A DNA stretch of 64,000 bases from DATKCA01 sp035544675 (GTDB taxonomy: Bacteria; Acidobacteriota; Thermoanaerobaculia; Gp7-AA8): assembly GCA_035544675.1 (NCBI GenBank), contig DATKCA010000025.1, positions 1-64,000 on the forward strand, in the 5' to 3' direction. This document shows positions 37,624 to 44,947 of this stretch, one piece after another. The position numbers and the translations under genes are program-made. The notes under the pieces were generated by a model. The model was not told the DNA's origin. It worked only from the letters and a program-made list of their open reading frames with translations, and did not search any database. Each line of letters begins with the position of its first letter. The stretch's first letter is position 1.

Positions 37624-38879
37624 GCCCCGCACACTCCACACTGCCGAGCCTTCCTGCCGCGAAGTACGACGTGCAGGCGGTCCGGGCCGACTTCCCGATT
37701 CTCTCCACGACCGCGCACGGGCATCCCCTCGTCTATCTCGACAACGCGGCCACCACGCAGAAGCCGAAGGCGGTCATCGACCGCATCGTCCGCTACTACT
37801 CGTCCGAGAACTCGAACGTGCATCGCGGCGTCCACTACCTCAGCGAGGCGGCCACGTCCGCGTACGAGGACGTGCGCAGCGTGGTCATGCGCTTCATCAA
37901 CGCCCGCTCGGAGAAGGAGATCATCTTCACGCGGGGCACGACGGAGGGCATCAACCTGGTCGTGCAGACCTGGGGGCGGAAGAACATCGGCGCGGGCGAC
38001 GAGGTGCTGATCTCGGCCATCGAGCATCACTCCAACATCGTCCCGTGGCAGATGCTGTGCGACGAGAAGGGCGCCAGGCTCAGCGTCATCCCGGTCAACG
38101 ACAGCGGGGAGCTGTCGATGGACGACTACGCGCGTATGCTCAATCCGCGCGTGAAGGTGGTGGCCGTCGGCCACGCTTCGAATGCGCTCGGCACGATCAA
38201 CCCGGTCCGTCAGATCACGACACTGGCCCATGCCAACGGCTCTCTGGTCCTGATCGATGGCGCGCAGGGCGTCCCGCACATGACGGTCGACGTGCAGGCC
38301 ATCGACTGCGACTTCTACGCGTTCTCCGGACACAAGGTATACGGCCCGACCGGCGTGGGAGTGCTCTACGGGCGGCAGTCGCTGCTCGAGTCCATGCCTC
38401 CCTGGCAGGGCGGCGGCGACATGATCCTCTCCGTGTCGTTCGAGAAGACCACGTACAACGCTCTTCCTTACAAGTTCGAGGCGGGTACTCCCAACATCGA
38501 GGGTGTGGTCGGTCTGGGAGCGGCGCTCCAGTACGTTTCCGCTCTCGGCCTGGACAACATCTCCGCGTACGAGCATGACCTTCTGCTCTACGCCACCAGG
38601 CGGCTGCAGGAGATCGACGGCCTCCGCATCATCGGCACGGCCCGGGAGAAGGCCGCCGTCATCTCGTTCGTGCTGGAGGGGGTGCATCCGCACGACATCG
38701 GGACGATCCTCGATCAGGAAGGCATCGCCGTCCGCACGGGACATCACTGCGCGCAGCCGCTGATGATGCGCTTCAACGTTCCGGCCACCGGCCGGGCCTC
38801 GTTCGGCATTTACAATACGCGCGACGAAGCCGCCCGGCTCGTCGATGCGCTGCGTAAAGTCGTCGAGGTGTTTCGCTGA
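37620..38879 (+). CDS. sufS: Cysteine desulfurase SufS
   Basis: 419 residues, group II cysteine desulfurase. It takes sulfur from cysteine as a persulfide. The PLP lysine is in FYAFSGHKVYGPTG, and the persulfide Cys in VRTGHHCAQP with the short group II loop. YLDNAATTQKP, SNVHRGVHYLSE and SIEHHSN-like IEHHSNIVPW are family landmarks. It overlaps sufD (ATGA) and shares a base with the sufU start (TGATG), as expected for an enzyme-acceptor pair. Confidence 0.97.
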   Translation: MSPAHSTLPSLPAAKYDVQAVRADFPILSTTAHGHPLVYLDNAATTQKPKAVIDRIVRYYSSENSNVHRGVHYLSEAATSAYEDVRSVVMRFINARSEKEIIFTRGTTEGINLVVQTWGRKNIGAGDEVLISAIEHHSNIVPWQMLCDEKGARLSVIPVNDSGELSMDDYARMLNPRVKVVAVGHASNALGTINPVRQITTLAHANGSLVLIDGAQGVPHMTVDVQAIDCDFYAFSGHKVYGPTGVGVLYGRQSLLESMPPWQGGGDMILSVSFEKTTYNALPYKFEAGTPNIEGVVGLGAALQYVSALGLDNISAYEHDLLLYATRRLQEIDGLRIIGTAREKAAVISFVLEGVHPHDIGTILDQEGIAVRTGHHCAQPLMMRFNVPATGRASFGIYNTRDEAARLVDALRKVVEVFR

Positions 38880-39328
38880 TGTCCGATCTCCGGGAGCTGT
38901 ATCAACAGGTCATTCTCGATCACAACAAGAACCCCCGTAACTTCCGTGAGCTGGAGGACGCGCGGCGCGTGGAGGGCTTCAATCCGCTGTGCGGCGACCA
39001 CTACACGCTCTTTCTCCAGGTCGATGACCATGATGTGATCAGGGACGTGAGCTTCACCGGCAGCGGCTGCGCGATCTCGAAAGCGTCCGCATCGGTGATG
39101 AGCTCGACCGTCAAGGGAAAATCGAAGGAGGAAGTGGGCCGCCTTTTCGAGACGTTTCACAGACTGGTGACGGGCGATACGAGCGGTGTCGATTCGACCG
39201 AGCTCGGCCGGCTGGCCGCGTTTTCCGGTGTGTCGGAGTTCCCGGCGCGCGTGAAGTGCGCGACGCTTGCATGGCATACGCTGCGGACCGCGCTGGATGG
39301 GCACGCCGAGAGCGTCACGACGGAGTGA
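38879..39328 (+). CDS. sufU: Sulfur acceptor SufU
   Basis: 149 residues, IscU-like fold. Three Cys are in the expected places: NPLCGDHYTLFL, SGSGCAISKASASVM and RVKCATLAWHTL. SufU-type proteins bind zinc and accept persulfide from SufS. The insertion between the second and third Cys is of SufU rather than IscU type. The genes for the pair overlap. Confidence 0.93.
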   Translation: MSDLRELYQQVILDHNKNPRNFRELEDARRVEGFNPLCGDHYTLFLQVDDHDVIRDVSFTGSGCAISKASASVMSSTVKGKSKEEVGRLFETFHRLVTGDTSGVDSTELGRLAAFSGVSEFPARVKCATLAWHTLRTALDGHAESVTTE

Positions 39329-39352
39329 ATGGAGCGCCGCCGACCCGGCGGC
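39329..39352. repeat. Dispersed palindrome between sufU and sufT
   Basis: TGGAGCGCCGCCGACCCGGC with GGCGGC lies directly after the sufU stop and 10 bp before the sufT ATG. It is a truncated copy: the closing GCTCCAC is missing. A weak hairpin remains possible. Confidence 0.6.
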
Positions 39353-39362
39353 ATTGAACGAC

Positions 39363-39923
39363 ATGAACATGAGAGAAGAAGTCGTAACCAGTCGCAACTG
39401 TGAGGCGGTGATGATTCCCAGCGGGGAGCGAGTCCTCGTCCCCGTCGGCTCTCACGCCACGATCACACAGAGCCTCGGCGGCACCTATACGCTCATCACC
39501 GACCGCGGCCTGATGGTTCGCGTCTCGGGCCATGAAGTCGAGGCCATCGGCAAAGTGCCCCAGGAAGTGCCTCAGGCCGCCAGCGAGGGTCAGGACCTCA
39601 CGCCGGAAAAACTGGAAGAGTTGGTGTGGGACCAGCTCAAGACCTGCTTCGACCCCGAGATCCCCGTGAACATCGTCGACCTCGGCCTCGTCTACCTCTG
39701 CGAGCTGCAGGAAGCGGAGGAAGGGCGCAAGGACGTGAAGATCAAGATGACTCTGACCGCGCCGGGCTGCGGTATGGGCCCCGTGCTCGCTGGCGACGTG
39801 AAGAACAAGATCGAGGCGCTGCCCGGTGTGCGGAACGCCGAAGTGGACGTGGTTTTCGACCCGGTGTGGGATCGCAGCATGATGTCCGAGGCTGCGAAGC
39901 TGCAGCTCGGCATGATGTGGTAG
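39363..39923 (+). CDS. sufT: SufT / MIP18 (DUF59) Fe-S carrier or maturation factor
   Basis: 186 residues from ATG at 39363; the in-frame codons above it belong to the repeat. An N-terminal domain (about 1-75) precedes the DUF59 domain: LKTCFDPEIPVNIVDLGLVY and LTAPGCGMGPVLAGDVK with the conserved Cys, then DVVFDPVWDRSMMSE. SufT aids maturation of Fe-S proteins under high demand. Its position as last gene of the suf operon is common. Confidence 0.9.
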   Translation: MNMREEVVTSRNCEAVMIPSGERVLVPVGSHATITQSLGGTYTLITDRGLMVRVSGHEVEAIGKVPQEVPQAASEGQDLTPEKLEELVWDQLKTCFDPEIPVNIVDLGLVYLCELQEAEEGRKDVKIKMTLTAPGCGMGPVLAGDVKNKIEALPGVRNAEVDVVFDPVWDRSMMSEAAKLQLGMMW

Positions 39924-39924
39924 G

Positions 39925-39985
39925 TCCTGCGTGCTGCGTGCTGCGGCATTCGCTCAGCACAGCACCCGGCACGCAACTCGCGGCA
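39925..39985. repeat. Degenerate heptamer array (GTGCTGC)n
   Basis: Tandem GTGCTGC units are followed by GCTCAGC, ACAGCAC, CCGGCAC, GCAACTC and GCGGCAC, all in 7-bp register. The second part is roughly the inverse of the first. It follows the sufT stop by 1 bp and ends the suf operon. Confidence 0.6.
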
Positions 39986-39994
39986 CCTCTGGAC

Positions 39995-40000
39995 TACAAT
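39995..40000 (+). promoter_or_regulatory. -10 element before the pseudopilin gene
   Basis: TACAAT is followed by about 28 bp of leader and a strong Shine-Dalgarno GGAGG at 40025-40029. This is a conventional leadered promoter, unlike the short-spaced TAGAAT boxes elsewhere in the window. Confidence 0.4.
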
Positions 40001-40034
40001 CACACAGTCCACACAAACCAGTCCGGAGGTGATG

Positions 40035-40628
40035 ATGCCGTTCTGCGCGAATTGCGGCCAACAGGTGACCGCGGTCTCGTATGCTCCGTGTCCGCATTGC
40101 GGGCGCCCTTCGAATGGCGCGCCTCCCCGGGTTGCGGCCCCGCCCGTTCGCGCCACGACGAACACCGCGACGGTCCTCGTGGTGGTCCTCGTCGGTGGCC
40201 TGGTGGTCATCGCAATCCTGGGAATCCTCGCCGCGATCGCCATTCCGAATCTACTCACGGCCATGCAGCGCTCGAAGCAGAAGCGTTCGATGGCCGACAT
40301 CCGTTCCGCGGCGACCGCTGTCGAAGCGTGGTCAACGGATACCGGGCACTATCCCGAAGCCTCGACGATGGATGAGCTCGAGCAACAGCTGTCGCCGAAG
40401 TACATCGCCGTGCTTCCGAAGGTCGACGGGTGGGGAAATCCGATCAAATACGCCTGCTGGTCCGTTGCGACCGCCCGGTGCGACTCGTATGCGTTCGGCT
40501 CGGCGGCGAGAGACGGCGTTTTCTCGCAGGATTCTCTGAAGGACTACGCTGGCGGGACCGGGACGACGAACTTCGACGACGACATCATCTACTCGAACGG
40601 CGGATTCATCCAGTATCCCCAGAATTAG
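40035..40628 (+). CDS. Zinc-ribbon fused to a type II pseudopilin-like segment
   Basis: 197 residues from ATG at 40035, placed 5 bp after GGAGG (ATG at 40032 is too close). Cys4/Cys7 and Cys19/Cys22 form a zinc ribbon (CANCG, CPHCG). After a Pro-rich linker comes a hydrophobic helix (about 44-72) ending LVVIAILGILAAIAIPNLL, nearly identical to type IV pilin and GspG N-termini. A GspG-like tail follows (SAATAVEAWSTDTGHYP, DGWGNPIKY). The usual prepilin peptidase site with Glu5 is missing, and the zinc ribbon would sit in the cytoplasm. It is probably a membrane-tethered pilin derivative, of unknown function. Confidence 0.75.
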   Translation: MPFCANCGQQVTAVSYAPCPHCGRPSNGAPPRVAAPPVRATTNTATVLVVVLVGGLVVIAILGILAAIAIPNLLTAMQRSKQKRSMADIRSAATAVEAWSTDTGHYPEASTMDELEQQLSPKYIAVLPKVDGWGNPIKYACWSVATARCDSYAFGSAARDGVFSQDSLKDYAGGTGTTNFDDDIIYSNGGFIQYPQN

Positions 40629-40639
40629 AAAGGCGATCC

Positions 40640-40996
40640 ATGCACTGCACAAATTGTGGACAACAGATTCCGGATACCGGGTCGATCTGCCCGAATTGTG
40701 GCCGCAGCGTTCAGAAATTCTCGTCGCAGGCGGCGGCAACCCCGGCAGGAGCCGCTCCTGTGCAGAACTATCTCGTGCCGGCCATCCTGGTGACGTTCTG
40801 CTGTTGCATGCCGGCGGGAATCGTCGGAATCGTCTACGCCGCGCAGGTCAATGGAAAGCTGGCCGCCGGTGACATGGCCGGAGCGCTGGACTACGCCAGG
40901 AAAGCGAAGATGTGGAGCTGGATCGGTGCCGGAGTGGGGCTGGTCTTCTCGGCGTTGTACCTCGCGCTCATGGGACTCGGAATGATCGATGCCTAA
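40640..40996 (+). CDS. Zinc-ribbon plus CD225/dispanin membrane protein
   Basis: 118 residues. A zinc ribbon with Cys3, Cys6, Cys17 and Cys20 (CTNCG, CPNCG) leads into a CD225/dispanin domain: NYLVPAILVTFCCCMPAGIVGIVYAAQ, a cytoplasmic loop GDMAGALDYARKAKMWSW and a second helix. Eukaryotic relatives are IFITM proteins; bacterial roles are unknown. It starts 11 bp after the pseudopilin gene, and its stop is inside the start of the DUF2752 gene. Confidence 0.8.
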   Translation: MHCTNCGQQIPDTGSICPNCGRSVQKFSSQAAATPAGAAPVQNYLVPAILVTFCCCMPAGIVGIVYAAQVNGKLAAGDMAGALDYARKAKMWSWIGAGVGLVFSALYLALMGLGMIDA

Positions 40997-41339
40997 GGTC
41001 GCGCTTCTGGCGCTGGTGTCCGCCGCGGCGGCCGCCGTCGCCGTCGTCCTCTACCTGTTCGACCCGGCGGCGGTGGCCTTTTACCCGCGCTGCATGTTCC
41101 ACGCTCTGACTGGACTGCAGTGTCCCGGGTGCGGGTTGACTCGCGCGGTGCATCAGGTGCTGCACGGAGACATCGCCGAGGCCATCCGCCTGAATGCGTT
41201 CGGGATCGTGTTTGCTCCGGTCGTTGTGGCGGGGGCGATCGCCGCGCCGCCGCGGGTGCTGCTGCGGCCGTGGATCGGCTGGACCGCGGTGGCGCTGGTT
41301 CTGGGCTGGGGTGTGGCTCGGAACGTCTTCGAGCTGTAG
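40989..41339 (+). CDS. DUF2752 membrane protein
   Basis: 116 residues. FYPRCMFHALTGLQCPGCGLTRAVHQVLHGDIAEAIRLNAFG is the complete DUF2752 signature (C-x-n-CPGCG, TRA, HGD), with flanking hydrophobic helices at both ends. The function is unknown. It overlaps the dispanin gene by 8 bp, so the two are coupled. Confidence 0.88.
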   Translation: MPKVALLALVSAAAAAVAVVLYLFDPAAVAFYPRCMFHALTGLQCPGCGLTRAVHQVLHGDIAEAIRLNAFGIVFAPVVVAGAIAAPPRVLLRPWIGWTAVALVLGWGVARNVFEL

Positions 41340-41372
41340 TGGAGCGCCGCGCCATCTCGCGCGGCGCTCCAC
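41339..41372. terminator. Dispersed palindrome acting as a bidirectional terminator
   Basis: GTGGAGCGCCGCGC and GCGCGGCGCTCCAC are a perfect 14-bp stem around CATCTC. It is the cleanest short copy of the dispersed palindrome. It lies exactly between two convergent genes, beginning on the last base of the DUF2752 stop codon and ending 8 bp from the opposite stop. A hairpin end-signal for both is likely, though no T tract follows. Confidence 0.6.
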
Positions 41373-41380
41373 AGTTTGTC

Positions 41381-41713
41381 CTACACGCCTTTGTTGAACC
41401 AGGTCCACTGCCCGATGGACTTGCCCTGCTGAAGCAGCTGCGCCTGCATGTAGCCGTCGATCGCAGCAACGAGGGCGACGATCCCCGAGGGAATGCCGCA
41501 CGCGATCAGTCCGAGAACCCATACGACGATGGCCACGATGCCCTTCGTCTTCTGGCCCATGATGATGTACCCGACGCCGCCTGCCACCAGCAGGTTCAGC
41601 ACGAGCACGAGGATCGGATCTTTCGGCGGCGTGCTGGGATGGATGATGTCGCCGCCGCCGGGGCCGCCGGCCGGAGGAGGATTGGACGAACCGCCGGGTG
41701 AAATATTGCTCAT
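41381..41713 (-). CDS. Small membrane protein, TM2-like
   Basis: 110 residues. A Gly/Pro/Ser-rich N-terminal tail (1-30) precedes two hydrophobic helices (about 32-52 and 60-88) separated by GQKTKG, a layout like TM2-type proteins. The C-terminal part is polar. The family is uncertain. It follows the DUF4870 gene by 9 bp on the same strand and shares the Pro/Gly-rich tail style. Confidence 0.7.
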   Translation of the reverse strand: MSNISPGGSSNPPPAGGPGGGDIIHPSTPPKDPILVLVLNLLVAGGVGYIIMGQKTKGIVAIVVWVLGLIACGIPSGIVALVAAIDGYMQAQLLQQGKSIGQWTWFNKGV

Positions 41714-41722
41714 GAACTCTCC

Positions 41723-42157
41723 TTAGAATTTGTCAGCGAAGTCGCTGATCATCGGAACGCGGAAGCGCTGGCCTGCGACTGCCTTGACGATGCAGATGAT
41801 CCGGATCACGAGAAATCCGATCCAGACCACGCACTGGATCGTCGCAATTCCGCATCCAAGCCCCATGCCTTCCGGCATGAGGAACCCGAGGATGAAGAAG
41901 AGCATCCAGAGGGCGATCTCCGCGGCGAGGATGACCAGGCCGTTCTTGGCGTGCCACTGCACCTCGCGGTCGTCCTTCTTGGCGAGAAGCGGGATGAGCG
42001 CGAGAATCCACAGGTAGGCCAGGACGACCATCAGCGTGCGATCGCCCCCCGGAGCAGCGGCTCCGCCGCTGGGCGGTGGAGGAGGAGAATACGATCCGCC
42101 GCCGGGAGGAGGCGGGGTGGTCGGGGGGGTGGAGGGCGGCGGAGGGATCGAGCTCAT
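41723..42157 (-). CDS. DUF4870-type membrane protein
   Basis: 144 residues. The Pro/Gly/Ser-rich N-terminus (1-38) is followed by LMVVLAYLWILALIPLL, then REVQWHAKNGLVI (the HAKQG-like motif of DUF4870/Tic20-like proteins) and two further helices, ending FRVPMISDFADKF. The function is unknown. With the next gene it forms a two-gene unit facing the dispanin/DUF2752 genes. Confidence 0.82.
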   Translation of the reverse strand: MSSIPPPPSTPPTTPPPPGGGSYSPPPPPSGGAAAPGGDRTLMVVLAYLWILALIPLLAKKDDREVQWHAKNGLVILAAEIALWMLFFILGFLMPEGMGLGCGIATIQCVVWIGFLVIRIICIVKAVAGQRFRVPMISDFADKF

Positions 42158-42202
42158 TGAGTCTCCTTCGTCGGATTGTTGGTCTGGTGAGTCGGGGCGA
42201 TT

Positions 42203-43855
42203 CTAGCCTCTTTGTCCCAGACGTGCGAGACGCTTTTCCGCGACGATCAGGGGCACGACAGCGAGCAGCGCTGAAACGACGATCGCGGCGGCGATCGGAA
42301 TCACCGACGACAGCCACGTTTGATCGTAGGCAATGCCGAGTACGCGCCACATGAAATAGCGCACGATCGGACGGGCCATGATCAGCATCATCCAGCCCAC
42401 GTACAGCATCGAGATGGCCATATACGCGAAACCACCCAGCGACAGGCCGACCTGCAGCGGATTCTCGGCGTTGAATTGCGGAGCGAACGCCCCCATCCCC
42501 ACTCCCAGGCACACCAGCGTGATCGCCACGATGGCAGCGCCGGCCATCGTGAACCCCCACACCACGAGGCCTGCCCCGAGGATGACGTTCGCGAACCCCG
42601 TCAGGAGCATGGCCAGGAGCGTGAGCGGCAATCCGTAGACCAGGACTTTCACTCGCAGCAGATCGCGATACGAGACGGGAGCCACCTGCACCATCCAGAA
42701 CGCCTTCCCCTCCGCCGAGACCGAGGGGTAGGCGAAGCGGAGACAGATCGCGGCGACGACGAAGCCGGCCATGCCGAGGTTCGCGTAGGCGACGAGCGTG
42801 GCCCGCGCGTCGCCGCCCAGCGGCAGCATGCGGATGTTGTACAGGTAGATGAAGAGCAGCGCGGCCATCAGAAAGACCTGCGACCACTGCGCGACATCGC
42901 GCGTGACGGTCCGGATCTCCTTGGCCATGAGCGCGCGCGGTACCGGCCGCGCTCGAGTCAGGAGGCGGTCGACCCACCCGGTGACGGCCACCGATCCGAG
43001 AGCCACGGGGGCCATGCTCTCCCGGGCACGCACGAAGGCCTGGAAATAGACCGGCGTGGCCACGACCAGCAGCATCGCGAACAGGGCGGGCGCCAGGAGC
43101 GCGATGCGCGCCGGCAGCATCGGACCGCCGTCGATCATCGTGTCCGCCAGCGCCGATCCCGGATAGATGCTCATTGCCGGCAGCTCCACCGCGCGAAGCA
43201 CCGCCACCACGTCGTCCGTGGAGATCTCCGCGAACAACCGCTCGGGGCGGCTGGCGCGAAACGCGACCACGGCAAGACTGAGGACGATGACGGCGAGCAG
43301 AGCCACGATCTGGTGGACGCGCCGCACTGGAAACCATCGAACGAGCAGCACGATGACGATGCACGCCAGCGAGACGGGGATGGTCAGCAGAAGCGCGAGA
43401 TTGCCGAGGATGCGCGGGTAGAACGTCCAGGGATGGCCGTACTGGCGCGCGAACGCGACGAAGAGCGGAACGAGGAACACGAAGACGACGGTCGCGCTCT
43501 GCAGCAGCGTCTTGGCCCACCGCCCTGCCACGATGGCGAGCTTGGAGCGCGGGGCGGCGTGATACGTGTCGAGATCGAGGTCGGTGAAGAATGCGCCGAT
43601 CGATGCGGTCAGCGCCGACGAGAAGAGGACGACCGTGGCCACGAGGAAGACCAGAGAGAGGAGATTGCGCAGCAGGCCGAGCGCGAAGAATGGCGTGGCC
43701 GTCTCGATGTCCGCCGTGGCGCGGAACAACCTCTGGAACAGCGCGTAGTCACCCAGGATGAACAGCGCGAAGACACTGGCGACGATGGCGATGCGCGCGA
43801 AGGCGCTCCCGTTGAGCGGACGGAGTTTCGACAGCGCGATGCGCAGGGACCACAT
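42203..43855 (-). CDS. Putative ABC exporter permease
   Basis: 550 residues with about 12-14 hydrophobic helices in two halves, separated by a loop around 290-330 (RPVPRALMAKEIRTVTRDVAQWSQ, a coupling-helix-like segment). It resembles the large putative ABC exporter permeases in which one chain carries both membrane halves. No ATPase gene is adjacent within the window. One may lie elsewhere, so the transport role is inference. Confidence 0.65.
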   Translation of the reverse strand: MWSLRIALSKLRPLNGSAFARIAIVASVFALFILGDYALFQRLFRATADIETATPFFALGLLRNLLSLVFLVATVVLFSSALTASIGAFFTDLDLDTYHAAPRSKLAIVAGRWAKTLLQSATVVFVFLVPLFVAFARQYGHPWTFYPRILGNLALLLTIPVSLACIVIVLLVRWFPVRRVHQIVALLAVIVLSLAVVAFRASRPERLFAEISTDDVVAVLRAVELPAMSIYPGSALADTMIDGGPMLPARIALLAPALFAMLLVVATPVYFQAFVRARESMAPVALGSVAVTGWVDRLLTRARPVPRALMAKEIRTVTRDVAQWSQVFLMAALLFIYLYNIRMLPLGGDARATLVAYANLGMAGFVVAAICLRFAYPSVSAEGKAFWMVQVAPVSYRDLLRVKVLVYGLPLTLLAMLLTGFANVILGAGLVVWGFTMAGAAIVAITLVCLGVGMGAFAPQFNAENPLQVGLSLGGFAYMAISMLYVGWMMLIMARPIVRYFMWRVLGIAYDQTWLSSVIPIAAAIVVSALLAVVPLIVAEKRLARLGQRG

Positions 43856-43856
43856 T

Positions 43857-43875
43857 CTTAGGCCTAAGGCCTAAA
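43857..43875. repeat. Short heptamer array (TAAGGCC)n
   Basis: TTAGGCC, TAAGGCC and TAAAC form a short palindromic heptamer array. The ddl stop codon (complement of CTA at 43871-43873) lies inside it. It separates ddl from the permease gene downstream of it on the minus strand. Confidence 0.6.
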
Positions 43876-44947
43876 CAATGCGCCTGGCTTCGCGCAGCCA
43901 CGCCATCGCGCTCTGGTGCCTCTCCTCGCGCGCCTTGTGGCGCTCGAGCCCCAGCTCCACGAGGCGCTCGATCAGCCTCGAGTACTTCAGCTCTGCCGCC
44001 TCCCACAGCTTGGGATACATCGAGATGTTCGTGAATCCCGGGATGGTGTTGATCTCGTTGACATAGAGACGGTTGGTGCCGCGCTCGAGGAAGAAGTCGA
44101 CGCGAGCGTAGCCGGCGGCGCCGACGGCCTTGAACGCCGCGATGGCGAGGCGGCGAACTTCCTCACTCTTCTCCTTCGGGAGCCGGGCCGGGATGATGAG
44201 CGAGGCTTTGTCGTCGGCGTATTTGTCCGCGTAGTCGTAGAAGTCTCCGCCGGGCACGATCTCGCCCGGCACCGAAGCCTCGACCGTGGTGTTGCCGAGC
44301 ACTGAGATCTCGAGCTCGCGGGCGTCGACGCCGCGCTCGACGAGGACCTTGTCGTCGAAGCGGAACGCGAAGTCCATGGCCTTGCCCAGCTCCGCGTCGC
44401 TCTTCACCTTCACGACTCCGATCGACGAGCCGCTGTTGGCCGGCTTGACGAAATACGGGAGCCTGAGGGCGTTGTCGACGGCGCGGGAGATCCGCTCTTT
44501 CTCGGTCCGCCAGTCGCTCTCCAGCACGGCCACGTGCTCGACCGTCGGCAGCTTGGCAGCGCTGAAGGCGTGCTTCATGTGGCCTTTGTCCATGGCCACC
44601 GCGGAGGCGGCCACGCCGCTGCCGGCGTACGGCGCGCCCAGCGTCTCGAGGTAACCCTGGAGCGTGCCGTCCTCGCCGCCGGTGCCGTGAATGAGCGGAA
44701 ACACGACGTCGGCGTTGCCGGCGCGCCACCAGCTCTCGAATGAGAAGTCCGCAGGAGCGCCTTCGACAGGCAAGCCGCGCAGGACTGCCGCGCTCCGCTC
44801 CGGATCGAGGAACGCGCCGTCTTTGCTCATGAAGACGGGGATGATCTGCAGCCGCGACGGCGCGGCCGCGCTCACCGAGCGCGCCGACAGGATCGACACA
44901 TCGTGCTCGGCGGACTTCCCGCCGAAGATCAGCGCGACGCGTGTCAT
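43871..44947 (-). CDS. ddl: D-alanine--D-alanine ligase
   Basis: 358 residues, ATP-grasp. It joins two D-Ala for the peptidoglycan stem peptide. VALIFGGKSAEHDVSILSA, FPLIHGTGGEDGTLQG, YAGSGVAASAVAMDKGHMK, VKPANSGSSIGV and the metal-binding end VNEINTIPGFT are typical. The longer N-terminal domain fits the VanA/DdlA-like subgroup. Its start overlaps the mlaD-like stop (ATGA). The stop codon falls in a heptamer array. Confidence 0.95.
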   Translation of the reverse strand: MTRVALIFGGKSAEHDVSILSARSVSAAAPSRLQIIPVFMSKDGAFLDPERSAAVLRGLPVEGAPADFSFESWWRAGNADVVFPLIHGTGGEDGTLQGYLETLGAPYAGSGVAASAVAMDKGHMKHAFSAAKLPTVEHVAVLESDWRTEKERISRAVDNALRLPYFVKPANSGSSIGVVKVKSDAELGKAMDFAFRFDDKVLVERGVDARELEISVLGNTTVEASVPGEIVPGGDFYDYADKYADDKASLIIPARLPKEKSEEVRRLAIAAFKAVGAAGYARVDFFLERGTNRLYVNEINTIPGFTNISMYPKLWEAAELKYSRLIERLVELGLERHKAREERHQSAMAWLREARRIV

